Notes: generated by a model not told the origin, from the sequence alone. 64,000 nt of DNA from Rhodobiaceae bacterium (GCA_024645085.1 JAHEGN010000001.1:90771-154770); one strand, 5' to 3'. Shown: positions 28,495 through 38,492, numbered from the stretch's first letter. Made by a program: numbers and translations.

Positions 28495-29466
28495 CTAAGA
28501 GGCGCGCGACACGAGGTTGCTGACGGCGGCTTTATAGTCGCGTTCCAGCTCGCTGACCACGGTTTCAACCGTGTCGACTTTGGCGATTGCGCCAATGCCT
28601 TGGCCTGAACCCCAAATATCTTTCCAAGCTTTGGTTTTCATATTGCCGCCCGACCCGAAGTTCATTTTTGACTTATCGGCATCTGGCAGATTATTTGGGT
28701 CGAGACCGGCAGCGGCGATGGAGGGTTTGAGATAATTGCCATCAACACCGGTGAACAGCGATGAATAGACAATGTCATCCGCCGCTGAGGCGACCAGCAT
28801 GTCTTTATAGCCTTGGTCGGCATTGGCTTCTTCTGTGGCGATAAAGCGCGAGCCCATATAGGCCAAATCAGCGCCCATGGCCAAAGCCGAAGCAACGCAA
28901 TAGCCGTCGCCAATGGCGCCGGATAGCAAAATTGTGCCGTCGAACCATTCTTTCACTTCGCGCACCAAAGCAAATGGGCTGAGCGCGCCAGCGTGGCCGC
29001 CAGCACCAGCGCAGACCAAAATCAGGCCATCGACGCCTTGCTCGGCGGCTTTTTTGGCATGTTTCACGCTAATTACATCATGGAACACAAGACCACCATA
29101 ACTATGCGCCGCCTCTACCACTTCGGCTGGTGGGCGCAAGCTGGTGATGATAATCGGCACTTTGTGCTTCACACATGTTTCCATGTCTTGCATCAGACGG
29201 TCATTGGAGGCATGGCAAATTTGATTAACCGCATAAGGCGCAACATAGGCGTCTGGGTTGGCGGCTTTATAGGCCTCCAACTCGGTGCTGATGCGGGTCA
29301 ACCATTCGTCGAGCACTTCAGCCGGACGCGCGTTCAGGGCTGGGAATGACCCAACAATGCCGGCCTTGCACTGGGCAATGACCAGTTCCGGGCCAGAGAC
29401 CAGAAATAGCGGCGAACCAACAACCGGTACGCGTAGGTTGTTTTTCAAAATATCAGGAAGGGCCAT
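28495..29466 (-). CDS. nitronate monooxygenase family flavoenzyme
   Basis: 323 residues of the 2-nitropropane dioxygenase/nitronate monooxygenase family, FMN-dependent TIM barrels. Motifs: PLFLVSGPELVIAQCKAGIVG near the start (the first catalytic and flavin region), DGLILVCAGAGGHAG near residue 145 and the LSGAIGDG and GADLAYMGSRFIAT phosphate-binding strands after residue 178. ATG 29466 gives the family start MALPDILKNN; the longer frame is not conserved. Members detoxify alkyl nitronates or act as enoyl reductases, so the substrate is open. Confidence 0.88.
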   Translation of the reverse strand: MALPDILKNNLRVPVVGSPLFLVSGPELVIAQCKAGIVGSFPALNARPAEVLDEWLTRISTELEAYKAANPDAYVAPYAVNQICHASNDRLMQDMETCVKHKVPIIITSLRPPAEVVEAAHSYGGLVFHDVISVKHAKKAAEQGVDGLILVCAGAGGHAGALSPFALVREVKEWFDGTILLSGAIGDGYCVASALAMGADLAYMGSRFIATEEANADQGYKDMLVASAADDIVYSSLFTGVDGNYLKPSIAAAGLDPNNLPDADKSKMNFGSGGNMKTKAWKDIWGSGQGIGAIAKVDTVETVVSELERDYKAAVSNLVSRAS

Positions 29467-29568
29467 ATGTATAACTCCGTTAAACGATGGGTAAGAATTC
29501 AAACAAGATAATAGGTCGATGACGCCGCAAAGCAAGTGTTTCTCATGCTTTTTGGCCGTAAAACAGGC

Positions 29569-30801
29569 TTAATCGCAGGCCGCGTAGACCAATTGTGACA
29601 ATTGCGGACGCAAAGGATAGCAGCCCGATGGCATCATTTGGGTCATTAAAATCACCGTGATATCTTCCACCGGATCGACCCAGAAAATCGTGCTCGCCAG
29701 TCCGCCCCATGAGTAATTGCCCTTGGAGCTGACAGTTGAGGTTTGCGCTGGATCGACAACCACGGAAAAGCCAAGGCCAAAGCCGGTGCCGAGGTAAGTG
29801 ACTTCAGAAAAACTTCCAAGCGCGCGATTCACCAGCGTGTCATTGTCTGGTAAATGATTGCTGGTCATATAGGCAACGGTTTTGCGGCTCAAAATGCGGG
29901 CCGTTGGCGTAGAGCCGCCACGGCGCATCATATCGGCGAATTTATGATAATCACTAACCGTCGAAAGCAAGCCACCACCGCCGGATAGGAATTGCCGGCC
30001 CGGCGCATAAATGGTTCTCTCGGGACTGTCGGCGAGGGTAATTTTGCCGTCAATCGGCGAGCGCGAATAATTATGCATCATGCGGTGGCGCTTATCATCG
30101 CTAATGGTGAAGCTGGTGTCATGCATGCCCAAGGGCTTGAAAATATTTTCTTCAAAAAACACGTCCAGCGGCTTGCCGGAAATCACTTCCACCAAACGAC
30201 CAACGACATCGGTGGAAACCGAATAATTCCAATTGCTGCCCGGTGAAAACACCAATGGCAATTCCGGTAATTTATCGACCAATTGCTCAAGCGTTTGCTT
30301 TTCAGAGCGCGCGCCATTGATTTTATGATTGCGATAAAGCGCGTCAACCGGATGCGATAGCATGAAATCATAGGTCAGCCCCGATTGGTGGGTCAGAAGA
30401 TCATGCACAGTAATCATCCGCTCTGGCTCGCGGGTGGTGTAGTCTTGCGGCGTGCCTTTATCGAACACGCGCACGTCTTTGAACTTAGGGAAAAATTTAG
30501 TGATGGGGTCTTGCAATTGCACCAGACCTTGCTCGTAAAGCATCATCAGCGCCACGGAGGTGATTGGCTTAGTCATTGAATAAATGCGGAAAATCGCCTC
30601 ATCATTGACCGCAAAGCCGCCGTCAAAAGCGCTGTTTCCCAAATGCGATAAATGCGCAACTTTACCCTCGCGGGCGACCATAAGGCTGATGCCGGCCAGC
30701 CGCTGTTTTTCGATATAGCTGTTAAAAAACGCCGGTATGGCGTCGAGCCGCTGGCGGTTGAAACCTAATTTCTCAGCATCTTCAAAGGTAAATTCACTCA
30801 T
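29569..30801 (-). CDS. beta-lactamase-fold serine hydrolase
   Basis: 410 residues of the class C beta-lactamase/esterase (EstB) family. The nucleophile motif SMTK is at residues 75-78 and the second motif is NYSVSTDVVG near residue 195. No export signal is visible, so the enzyme is probably cytoplasmic. Cytoplasmic members are mostly esterases or transesterases rather than antibiotic-resistance enzymes, and resistance should not be inferred. It follows the oligopeptidase gene by 26 bases. Confidence 0.87.
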   Translation of the reverse strand: MSEFTFEDAEKLGFNRQRLDAIPAFFNSYIEKQRLAGISLMVAREGKVAHLSHLGNSAFDGGFAVNDEAIFRIYSMTKPITSVALMMLYEQGLVQLQDPITKFFPKFKDVRVFDKGTPQDYTTREPERMITVHDLLTHQSGLTYDFMLSHPVDALYRNHKINGARSEKQTLEQLVDKLPELPLVFSPGSNWNYSVSTDVVGRLVEVISGKPLDVFFEENIFKPLGMHDTSFTISDDKRHRMMHNYSRSPIDGKITLADSPERTIYAPGRQFLSGGGGLLSTVSDYHKFADMMRRGGSTPTARILSRKTVAYMTSNHLPDNDTLVNRALGSFSEVTYLGTGFGLGFSVVVDPAQTSTVSSKGNYSWGGLASTIFWVDPVEDITVILMTQMMPSGCYPLRPQLSQLVYAACD

Positions 30802-30827
30802 GATCGTTCTCCCTAATCGTAACTTCT

Positions 30828-32996
30828 TTATAGGCTATTTTCACCCTGATGAATGGCCAAAACAAAGGCGTAAACAAAGGCGATTTCGTGCAATTGATTA
30901 TAGCGTCCGGCTTTGCCACCATGGCCAGCGGTCATTTCTGTGCGCAATAGGGTCAGCCCGTCATCTGTGCGCCTGTCGCGCAGACGCGCGACCCATTTGG
31001 CTGGCTCCCAATAGGTCACGCGCGGGTCGGTCAATCCGGCGGTGGCGAGAATATGCGGATAGGCGGTGGCGGTGATGTTTTCGTATGGCGCATAGCCAGC
31101 TATTAGGTCATAGGCCTCGGCACTGGCGATCGGATTGCCCCATTCGGGCCATTCGGGCGGCGTCAGCGGCAAGGAGGCGTCGAGCATAGTGGTCAGCACA
31201 TCGACAAACGGCACTTCAGCAACGGCGCCGCAAAACAGCGATGGTGCCATATTAACACTGGCCCCCACCAGCAGCCCACCGGCGCTGCCGCCATGAATGG
31301 TGATTTGCCTTTCGCGCGTCCATCCACGCGCAATCAGATCACGGGCGACGCTGATAAAATCATGGAATGTATTGGTTTTTTTGGCCCCGCGGCCCTGCAT
31401 GAACCAATCATGGCCACGCGCTTTGCCGCCCCGAATATGGGCAATCGCATAAATAAACCCACGGTTGACTAGGCTCAGCCGGGTGACTGAGAAGCTGGCC
31501 GGGATGGTAATGCCATAAGAGCCATAGCCGTACAGCAGAACCGGCGCGCTGCCATCAAGCTTGGTGTTTTTGTGATATACAACCGATACTGGAATTTCCG
31601 CCCCGTCATGGCCAATGGCGGTCAACCGTCTTGTGATATAATCGCTTGGCTGATGACCGCTGGGCACGATTTGTGTTTTGCGCAAAACCCGCTCGCCGCT
31701 GGCCATATCGAAATCATAGGTGGCGGTCGGCGAGGTCATGGAGGCATAGGTGAAACGCAAAATTGTCGTGTCATATTCAGCCATGGCGCCGAGCGCTAAA
31801 TCATAGGCTTCTTCATCAAAGCCAATCGGCTGACTAGCGCCACTTTGCCAGCTGACGATTTCAATATGCGGCAAAGCGTTTTGCCGCACTAAAACCACCA
31901 GATGGTCGGCAAAGGGCAGGGCATCAAGCACCAAACAACCGGCTTGGTGCGGGCGCAGAACCTGCCAATTTTGCATCGCATCATCGGTATCAGCATCGGC
32001 ATCGGCGGCTTTGTCTGATAGCGGCAGTGGGTGGGTGACGATTTGAAAATCATCAGCTTTTGTGTCTGCTTTTCCATTAGCTGGCCAATTGGTAACAATA
32101 ATCAGCTGCTCGCGCTGGGCGTCATCGTCAACGCTATATTCAATGCCGGGACGGCGCTTGGCGACACATATCGGCGTTGCCAGAGGTGCGTCTGTTGGTA
32201 TGAGCCAGGCTTCGCTGGTTTCGTGGTCATGCGCTGAAATCACCAGAAACCGGCCACTGCGCGTTGCTGAGAGGCCGATAAAGAAACCAGCGTCGGTTTC
32301 TTCATAGACGCATATGTCCGCGCTTTGTTGGCTGCCAAGCGCGTGGCGCATAATCCGATTGGGACGATGGTTGTCGTCGACCATGACATAGAATAAATAA
32401 TCGCCACATGCCGACCAGGCCATTGCGCCAGTGGTGTCTAGCAATCGGTTTGGCGTGTCTTCACCGGTGGCCAAATCGCGCACGCATATGGTGAAATATT
32501 CCGAACCCTTATCGTCAAAACTCCATGCCAGATAACGGCCTTGGCGATCGGCTTCATAGCCAGCTAATTTGAAAAAATCGCGGCCGTGCGCTTCGGCGTC
32601 GCCGTCAATGACCAGCTTCATGGCGTCAATATCTGCGTCGCGGGCCCCCATGCAAATATGCGGATGTTCGCCGCCGACGGCATAGCGTGAGGCCCAGGCA
32701 AAAGCCCCGTCATTGACTGGCACGCTGGCTTCGTCTTCTTGCAAGCGGGCGCGCATTTCGTCGAATAATTGTTTTTGCAAATCTTGTGTCGGCGCTAAAA
32801 GCTCATCTGTATAGGCGTTTTCGGCTTCTAAATGGGCGCGAATATTGGCCTTCAAGAGTTCCGGCTGTTTCATCACCGCTTGCCAATTATCGTCGCTCAG
32901 CCAAGCGAATTCGTCTTGGCGGGTGATGCCGTGGTGGCTATCTTCGGCGATTATTTTTTCTGCAATCGGCGCCGGTTTGGAATTATCAGCTCGCAT
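30828..32996 (-). CDS. ptrB: oligopeptidase B (S9A family)
   Basis: 722 residues: an N-terminal seven-bladed propeller (about 75-420) and a C-terminal alpha/beta-hydrolase domain. The nucleophile is in GGSAGGLLVG near residue 563; YGSYG and AHIRGG upstream form the oxyanion region, and the histidine is in TAGHGGKAGRY. The enzyme cuts short peptides after basic residues in the cytoplasm. It starts 6 bases after msrB, so the two share a transcript. Confidence 0.92.
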   Translation of the reverse strand: MRADNSKPAPIAEKIIAEDSHHGITRQDEFAWLSDDNWQAVMKQPELLKANIRAHLEAENAYTDELLAPTQDLQKQLFDEMRARLQEDEASVPVNDGAFAWASRYAVGGEHPHICMGARDADIDAMKLVIDGDAEAHGRDFFKLAGYEADRQGRYLAWSFDDKGSEYFTICVRDLATGEDTPNRLLDTTGAMAWSACGDYLFYVMVDDNHRPNRIMRHALGSQQSADICVYEETDAGFFIGLSATRSGRFLVISAHDHETSEAWLIPTDAPLATPICVAKRRPGIEYSVDDDAQREQLIIVTNWPANGKADTKADDFQIVTHPLPLSDKAADADADTDDAMQNWQVLRPHQAGCLVLDALPFADHLVVLVRQNALPHIEIVSWQSGASQPIGFDEEAYDLALGAMAEYDTTILRFTYASMTSPTATYDFDMASGERVLRKTQIVPSGHQPSDYITRRLTAIGHDGAEIPVSVVYHKNTKLDGSAPVLLYGYGSYGITIPASFSVTRLSLVNRGFIYAIAHIRGGKARGHDWFMQGRGAKKTNTFHDFISVARDLIARGWTRERQITIHGGSAGGLLVGASVNMAPSLFCGAVAEVPFVDVLTTMLDASLPLTPPEWPEWGNPIASAEAYDLIAGYAPYENITATAYPHILATAGLTDPRVTYWEPAKWVARLRDRRTDDGLTLLRTEMTAGHGGKAGRYNQLHEIAFVYAFVLAIHQGENSL

Positions 32997-33002
32997 CCGC
33001 CC

Positions 33003-33437
33003 CTAATTGTCGTCTGTATCGTCGGCTTTGCGGAAATCCAGCGCGTGGCCATTCATGCAAAACCGCAGACCGGTTGGGGCAGGGCCATCTGGAAACACAT
33101 GACCCAAATGAGCGCCGCAAGAGCTGCAAACAACTTCCGTGCGGCGCATGAAAAGCGTGTTATCGGCGCGTTCGGTGACCGCGCCTTCTTTAACCGCTGC
33201 GTAAAAGCTCGGCCAGCCGGTGCCACTATCATATTTGGTAGCGGCATCGAATAATGGCTCATGGCAGCAGATGCAATGATAGACACCGTCATCTTTGGCG
33301 TCCCAATTGGGGCCGGTAAAGGCCCGCTCAGTGCCGGCCTGACGTGTCACGTAGAACTGCTCATCGGTGAGTTGTTCACGCCACACGTCATCCGGTTTCA
33401 TGACCGGCCAAATGGTATCGTCTTTTTTTCGACCCAT
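33003..33437 (-). CDS. msrB: peptide-methionine (R)-S-oxide reductase
   Basis: 144 residues, a complete MsrB. The zinc site is formed by Cys55/Cys58 (HCICCHEPLF) and Cys104/Cys107 (CSSCGAHLGHVF). The catalytic Cys127 lies in GLRFCMNGHAL. It reduces the R form of methionine sulfoxide using thioredoxin. No signal peptide, so it is cytoplasmic. It lies between the MaoC hydratase and oligopeptidase genes on the same strand. Confidence 0.96.
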   Translation of the reverse strand: MGRKKDDTIWPVMKPDDVWREQLTDEQFYVTRQAGTERAFTGPNWDAKDDGVYHCICCHEPLFDAATKYDSGTGWPSFYAAVKEGAVTERADNTLFMRRTEVVCSSCGAHLGHVFPDGPAPTGLRFCMNGHALDFRKADDTDDN

Positions 33438-33448
33438 AGGCCTCAGTC

Positions 33449-33901
33449 CTATTCGAACAAAAGGGTCAGGTTTTCGCTGACCAAGGCAGGCATTTCGGCG
33501 CCTTCAATTTCAACCGAAACTTCTGCTGTAAACAACATGCCACCGGCTTTTGGCTCGGCAGATTTGAGTTTGGCGCGAGCGCGAACTTTTGAGTTCACGG
33601 GCACCATGCTGGTGAAGCGGGTTTTGTTGGAGCCATAGTTAATGCCCCGCGTAACACTTTTGACGCCAGAAATCTGCGCCATCAAAACCGGCAAAAGTGA
33701 CAAGGTCAAAAACCCATGAGCAATGGTTGGCATGCCCAATTCTTTTTGCGTGCGTTCACCATCAAGGTGAATCCACTGGTGATCACCGGTTGCGTCGGCA
33801 AATAGGTTAATCCGGTCTTGGTCGATTTCCATCCACTCGCTGACACCGATTTCTTCGCCAACGGCAGCGGCATAGTCAGCCAAATTTTCAAATAAACGCA
33901 T
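33449..33901 (-). CDS. MaoC-like (R)-hydratase
   Basis: 150 residues with a single hot-dog domain. The hydratase signature FADATGDHQWIHLD is near residue 34 and contains the catalytic aspartate and histidine; PTIAHGFLTLSLLP follows. It would add water to an enoyl-CoA with R stereochemistry. It follows the acyl-CoA ligase at 35504-33948 by 46 bases, and a crotonase is divergent from that ligase, suggesting a shared acyl-CoA pathway. Confidence 0.9.
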   Translation of the reverse strand: MRLFENLADYAAAVGEEIGVSEWMEIDQDRINLFADATGDHQWIHLDGERTQKELGMPTIAHGFLTLSLLPVLMAQISGVKSVTRGINYGSNKTRFTSMVPVNSKVRARAKLKSAEPKAGGMLFTAEVSVEIEGAEMPALVSENLTLLFE

Positions 33902-33947
33902 CGTTTTTCTCCTTTATGCTTTTGTTAGAATAGGTCGCGCGGGGCGG

Positions 33948-35504
33948 CTATACAATCTTTGAATCTTGATTTCCCCAATAACGGTCGCGCACCAAGCGTT
34001 TGTAGAGTTTACCGGTCGGGTGGCGCGGCAATTCCTTGTCGAAATCAACCGAGCGCGGGCATTTAATGGCCGACAGGTTTTCTTTGCAAAAGGCAATCAG
34101 CTCTGCCGCTAGTTCGTCACCGACTTGGTTCCAATCCATTGGCTGAACCACGGCTTTGACTTCCTCGCCAAAATCCTCATTGGGCACACCAATGACCGCC
34201 ACATCGGCGACTTTCGGATGGGTAATCAGTAGGTTTTCGGTTTCCTGCGGGTAAATATTCACGCCGCCAGAAATAATCATAAAGGCTTTGCGGTCGGTGA
34301 GATATAAATAGCCGTCCTCATCAACCTTGCCGACATCGCCCAAAGTAGACCAATTCTTTTTGCTCGGGTGACGGCTTTCAGCGGTTTTCTTCGGGTCATT
34401 GTAATATTCGAAAGAGGCGGCGCCCTCTTCACCTTCGAAATAGATCGAACCTGACTCGCCGATTGGCAGCTCATTGCCCTCGTCGTCACAAATGTGAATA
34501 ATGCCCATCAAGGCCTTACCCACCGAGCCCTTATGGCCCAGCCATTCTTCTGAATTCAGCTGGGTGAAGCCATTGCCCTCACTGCCGGCGTAATATTCAT
34601 AGATTACCGGCCCCCACCAATCGATCATTTGTTCCTTCACTGGAATCGGGCATGGGGCGGCCGCGTGAATGGCATATTGCATGCTTGAGGTGTCATATTT
34701 GCTGCGCACATCTTCAGGTAGTTTCAGCATGCGCACAAACATGGTCGGCACCCATTGACTATGCGTCGCCTGATATTTTTCCAATAGCGCCAAGCTTTCC
34801 TCAGGGTCGAAATTTTCCATAATAATGCAGGTCGCGCCCAGATGCTGGGCCGCCATATTATAACGCAGCGGGGCGGCGTGATAGAGCGGTGCTGGCGACA
34901 GATAAATGCTGGTTTCGGTAAAGCCATAAAGAATCGTGACCAGGCCGAGCAGGCTGTCAGCCCCTTCAATCGGGCCTTCTGGCAATGCCCGACGAATGCC
35001 CTTTGGGCGGCCAGTGGTGCCGGATGAATATAGCATATCAAGGCCACGGCACTCATCAGCAACCGGTTCGGCTGGCTGCGCATCGCGGCTTGGCAAATAG
35101 GCTTCATAGCCATCAATCGCTTGCCCGACCATAAACATTCCAGCCATTTCTGGCAGCATATCGACCAGCTTAGCGGCTTCGGCTTTCATATAATCAGAGG
35201 TGAATAAAATTTTGGCGCCGCAATCGCGCACAATATAATCGACCTCACCGGCCGTCAGGCGCGATGAGACAGCGGTGAAATACAATCCGGCGCGTTGCGC
35301 TGCCCAGCAGATTTCAAGAAAATGAACGTTGTTTTCCATAAAAATGGCAATACCGTCGCCCGGCTTCAAGCCACGGGCGCGTGCCAATTGCGCAATCTGG
35401 TTCGATCTATCGTTCAGCTGCTTATAGGTGACCACTTCTTCGGTCGCTGCCATAATATAGGCTGGATGATCTGGACGCTGTTGAGCGTGAATAAAAGGAT
35501 GCAT
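33948..35504 (-). CDS. acyl-CoA ligase (AMP-forming)
   Basis: 518 residues. The phosphate loop YSSGTTGRPKGIRR is near residue 170, the later motifs YEYYAGSEGNGF and STLGDVGKVDEDGYL lie near residues 305 and 385, and the catalytic lysine is in HPTGKLYKRL close to the end. It activates a carboxylic acid to its CoA ester. The exact substrate cannot be read. It is divergent from a crotonase (91-base gap) and upstream of a MaoC hydratase, so it probably starts a small degradation pathway. Confidence 0.9.
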   Translation of the reverse strand: MHPFIHAQQRPDHPAYIMAATEEVVTYKQLNDRSNQIAQLARARGLKPGDGIAIFMENNVHFLEICWAAQRAGLYFTAVSSRLTAGEVDYIVRDCGAKILFTSDYMKAEAAKLVDMLPEMAGMFMVGQAIDGYEAYLPSRDAQPAEPVADECRGLDMLYSSGTTGRPKGIRRALPEGPIEGADSLLGLVTILYGFTETSIYLSPAPLYHAAPLRYNMAAQHLGATCIIMENFDPEESLALLEKYQATHSQWVPTMFVRMLKLPEDVRSKYDTSSMQYAIHAAAPCPIPVKEQMIDWWGPVIYEYYAGSEGNGFTQLNSEEWLGHKGSVGKALMGIIHICDDEGNELPIGESGSIYFEGEEGAASFEYYNDPKKTAESRHPSKKNWSTLGDVGKVDEDGYLYLTDRKAFMIISGGVNIYPQETENLLITHPKVADVAVIGVPNEDFGEEVKAVVQPMDWNQVGDELAAELIAFCKENLSAIKCPRSVDFDKELPRHPTGKLYKRLVRDRYWGNQDSKIV

Positions 35505-35595
35505 TTCTTCCTCCCCGATGACAATGTTCCTTGACGCAAACTATAGAGATATGAGAGCTTTCGGCAACAATAGATAGACGATAGGGAGAAGAAAT

Positions 35596-36507
35596 ATGTC
35601 GACTTATGAACAAATTAACACGCAGGTGGATGAAAACGGGTTGATGATTATCACCCTCGATCGCCCACAGGCGATGAATGCTTTTACCGCCCGCATGATG
35701 CATGAAATGTGCGATGCACTGGATAAGGCAGACGAGGATGACAATGTTCGCGCGATTATTATCACCGGCCAAGGCGAGCGCGCTTTCTGCGCTGGCGCTG
35801 ATTTGTCAGAGGGTGACAAAACTTTTAATTACGAAGCACGCCAAGACGCCGGCGGCAAAGCATCTGCGCGCCGCGACGATGGCTCGATTGACTGGAGCGC
35901 AGAGCAAGTACGTGACAGCGGCGGTATTCTGACGCTGCGCATTTATGAGAGCATCAAACCAGTGATTGGCGCGATTAATGGCGCAGCGGTTGGCATTGGC
36001 GTGACCATGCAATTGCCAATGGATGTGCGCATTGCCTCTGACAATGCCCGCTTTGGTTTTGTATTTGCCCGCCGTGGCATTGTGCCAGAAGCGTGTTCGA
36101 GCTGGTTCTTGCCGCGTATTGTCGGCATTTCGCAAGCCCTGCAATGGTGCTACTCAGGCGAAGTTTTCGGAGCCGAAGAAGCCTTGGCTGGTGGGCTTGT
36201 TTCGGAAGTCGTGCCGCAGGCTGAATTGCTTAATCGGGCCAAGGAAATTGCCTTGTCAATGACCGCGCAAAGCTCGCCTGTGTCAGTTTCTATGACCCGC
36301 CAAATGTTGTGGCGCATGCTGGGTGCTGACCATCCAATGGAAGCCCATAAGGTTGATAGTAAGGCAATTTATGGCCGTGGTCGCCAAAGCGACGCTAAAG
36401 AGGGTGTGATGTCATTCCTCGAAAAACGGGCGCCAGACTTCAAAGATAGCCCAAGCCAAGATATGCCAGATTTTTATCCTTGGTGGGAAAAGCGCGAATA
36501 TAAATAA
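35596..36507 (+). CDS. enoyl-CoA hydratase/isomerase (crotonase) family
   Basis: 303 residues of the crotonase fold. The first oxyanion loop is AFCAGADLSEG near residue 62 and the second is GAAVGIGVTMQLPMD near residue 130. The catalytic-region RRGIVPEACSSWFLPRIVG follows near residue 157. It may hydrate or isomerise an enoyl-CoA. The loop with an inserted, charged region (residues 75-100) is longer than in typical EchA. It shares a divergent promoter region with the ligase at 35504. Confidence 0.9.
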   Translation: MSTYEQINTQVDENGLMIITLDRPQAMNAFTARMMHEMCDALDKADEDDNVRAIIITGQGERAFCAGADLSEGDKTFNYEARQDAGGKASARRDDGSIDWSAEQVRDSGGILTLRIYESIKPVIGAINGAAVGIGVTMQLPMDVRIASDNARFGFVFARRGIVPEACSSWFLPRIVGISQALQWCYSGEVFGAEEALAGGLVSEVVPQAELLNRAKEIALSMTAQSSPVSVSMTRQMLWRMLGADHPMEAHKVDSKAIYGRGRQSDAKEGVMSFLEKRAPDFKDSPSQDMPDFYPWWEKREYK

Positions 36508-36532
36508 GCCTGTTGGCTGATTTATCAGGCTT
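36506..36532. terminator. shared hairpin between crotonase and MFS genes
   Basis: AAGCCTG (36506-36512) pairs with CAGGCTT (36526-36532) around a 13-base loop. It overlaps both stop codons of these converging genes. In the minus direction it is followed by TATTTAT, in the plus direction by TCATCTT, so it is a weak terminator that fits the MFS transcript better. Confidence 0.4.
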
Positions 36533-37775
36533 CATCTTCATGCCGGTCTATTTTTAGGACCGGTGTGAAGATGCTCAGCCAGGCGGTGACGCAGAGCATA
36601 CAGACAGCAAAAATAATTGAGGCGGTTTGCGCACCAACCCATTCGGAAACAAAACCGGTAATCATCGCCCCCATGGGCGCGGCGCCAAGGAAACCCAGAT
36701 TATATAAAGCCATGACTCGCGCCTTGGCTTGCACTGGCGCTTCGATTTGCACAATAGTGCGGCTCATCGCCATATTCACCCCTGCCGCCAAGCCCCAGCA
36801 TGTCACAAAAATGCATACGGCGGTGAAACTGGGGGCAAAACCAACACAAATCAGCGATATGGAGCCGACCACCAAGGCTAGTGTCATGGCCCGCCCGCGC
36901 CGCCGAATAGGGCGCCGATTCAGCATCACCAGCGTGGTGAAAATCGTGCCACCCCAAAAGCAGACATTCATAATGGCGATTTCTAATTGCCCGCCGCCAA
37001 ACACATTGCGGACAATCAGCGGCAGGGCGACCATGAAAATACCGATGAAAAACACACCAACTGAAATGGTTGATAAGACCACCGGATACAGCCGATCGGA
37101 CTCGGCAACAATATGATAGCCGGTGCGCCAACCGCGATCTTGCACATGGCCGGGGTCACCAATCGACGTCTGATGTTTTATGGCTGGCAGGCTGGGCAGA
37201 AAAAAGGCCGCGAAAAGGCCAAAGATAATGGCGATAAACTGCAAGGCCAGCAAAGCCCATGGGCCTGCAATCGGGGCCGCCAGGCCAGCTAAAACAAAGC
37301 CAGAAAGCTGCGCAATAAATTGTGTCACCAGCGCCATCATCACGGCGCTTTGAATGTTGCGACTGGTAACGCGAGTTAAAATGCCGTCGCGTGTCGGTGA
37401 CGAAAAGGCCGATATAATGCCCATGGAAATGGCGAAAACAATCAAGTGCCAATAGCTCAGCGCATTGAAATAAACCAGCCAACCCAGAGCCGCCACCGGC
37501 ATAGCAGCGAGCAAGTGGATGAGCATTAACACCAGACGCGAATTGGATTTATCAGCGACCGAACCGGCGTATAGCAGCAGAAATAATTGCGGTAATGAAA
37601 ACATCATTTGCACAATCGCTAGTTCGCTGGCCGAGGTCTTTAGGGTGATAATCGACAAAGTCGGCACCAAAACAAATTGCAAGCCGAGAGAGGCAAACCA
37701 TGAGCTGACGCCGCCGAGATAGGCGACAAGCGGGCTGATTAGAGGAGTAGCAGTTTGGTCTTGATGTATCGACAT
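36525..37775 (-). CDS. MFS transporter
   Basis: 416 residues with about twelve predicted membrane helices. The loop between helices 2 and 3 reads GSVADKSNSRLVLM, a variant of the MFS motif A. The arrangement resembles the EntS/DHA3 exporter branch, which often has ligands such as siderophores or drugs. ATG 37775 has GGGAA upstream; a GTG at 37799 is possible. The winged-helix regulator gene lies 48 bases upstream on the same strand and probably controls it. Confidence 0.87.
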   Translation of the reverse strand: MSIHQDQTATPLISPLVAYLGGVSSWFASLGLQFVLVPTLSIITLKTSASELAIVQMMFSLPQLFLLLYAGSVADKSNSRLVLMLIHLLAAMPVAALGWLVYFNALSYWHLIVFAISMGIISAFSSPTRDGILTRVTSRNIQSAVMMALVTQFIAQLSGFVLAGLAAPIAGPWALLALQFIAIIFGLFAAFFLPSLPAIKHQTSIGDPGHVQDRGWRTGYHIVAESDRLYPVVLSTISVGVFFIGIFMVALPLIVRNVFGGGQLEIAIMNVCFWGGTIFTTLVMLNRRPIRRRGRAMTLALVVGSISLICVGFAPSFTAVCIFVTCWGLAAGVNMAMSRTIVQIEAPVQAKARVMALYNLGFLGAAPMGAMITGFVSEWVGAQTASIIFAVCMLCVTAWLSIFTPVLKIDRHEDEA

Positions 37776-37823
37776 GTAGTTTTCCCAATTGAGCGCCACT
37801 ATAAGCGCGCCTCAAGAGGAAAT

Positions 37824-38300
37824 CTATGGGCCTTTTGAGAGCTTTTCGCTTTGCCTTCGCAAGGTCTCAATAAATGGCCAAAACTCAAGGGCATATTGAT
37901 TAATAGTTTGTTTTAACAAGGCGGTCGGCACATAGAGTTCGGAGCGGCCAATGCGTTGTACCGGCTCAATATAGCCAAGTTTTTCAAAACGGTGCAGGGA
38001 GCTGCGAACCGTGCCATAGGCGCGCCCAGTTAACTCAACAATATTTTTGGTCACCGTCGCGCGACCAGCCGCTTCATTTTCCATAATCACAAACATCATA
38101 ATCCAGTCTTCATGATGTGGCGTGGTGGTATCAAAAGCGCTCATGCCGAAATTATAGCCGAAAAGCAAAGTATTGATGAAGTCATGCCCGTCACGATCAA
38201 GTCCGCTAATCGGATCTTTTACCGGCGTTAGCAGAGGTCTTGAGTACGGCTCGAAACCTTTCGTTGTTTTCATGAGTTTGTTGTTTTGTCGGCGGGCCAT
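37824..38300 (-). CDS. winged-helix transcription regulator
   Basis: 158 residues. The central part (about 75-125) is a winged helix: GRATVTKNIVELTGRAYGTV, a recognition helix and a wing ending SELYVPT. It resembles the MarR fold, with flanking helices for dimerisation. The N-terminal 60 residues are less clear. An AAGAGG site precedes the ATG. Its position just before the MFS transporter on the same strand suggests it controls that gene and itself. Confidence 0.72.
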   Translation of the reverse strand: MARRQNNKLMKTTKGFEPYSRPLLTPVKDPISGLDRDGHDFINTLLFGYNFGMSAFDTTTPHHEDWIMMFVIMENEAAGRATVTKNIVELTGRAYGTVRSSLHRFEKLGYIEPVQRIGRSELYVPTALLKQTINQYALEFWPFIETLRRQSEKLSKGP

Positions 38301-38492
38301 ATTATACCTCTTATTTTTCTTTCTCAGTAAATTAGACGTAAACCGGCTCTAAGGCTAGCCACTGTTTGCCATTAAGTGAGTGAGATTATTTAATAAAAAG
38401 TAACTAATTGATTTAATATAATATTCCGGAACTTATCCTCGTCCGTTTTAAAGCAGGCAAAATTTAGTGGCCTATAAAAAAGGGGGATGTAC

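Noticed and set aside
29569..30801. Antibiotic resistance beta-lactamase
   Set aside because: The SxxK/YxN-type motifs are shared with esterases; no signal peptide and no resistance context is visible.
36565..37116. 183-codon plus-strand frame inside the MFS gene
   Set aside because: It mirrors the membrane-helix codons of the MFS gene and is a reading-frame shadow.
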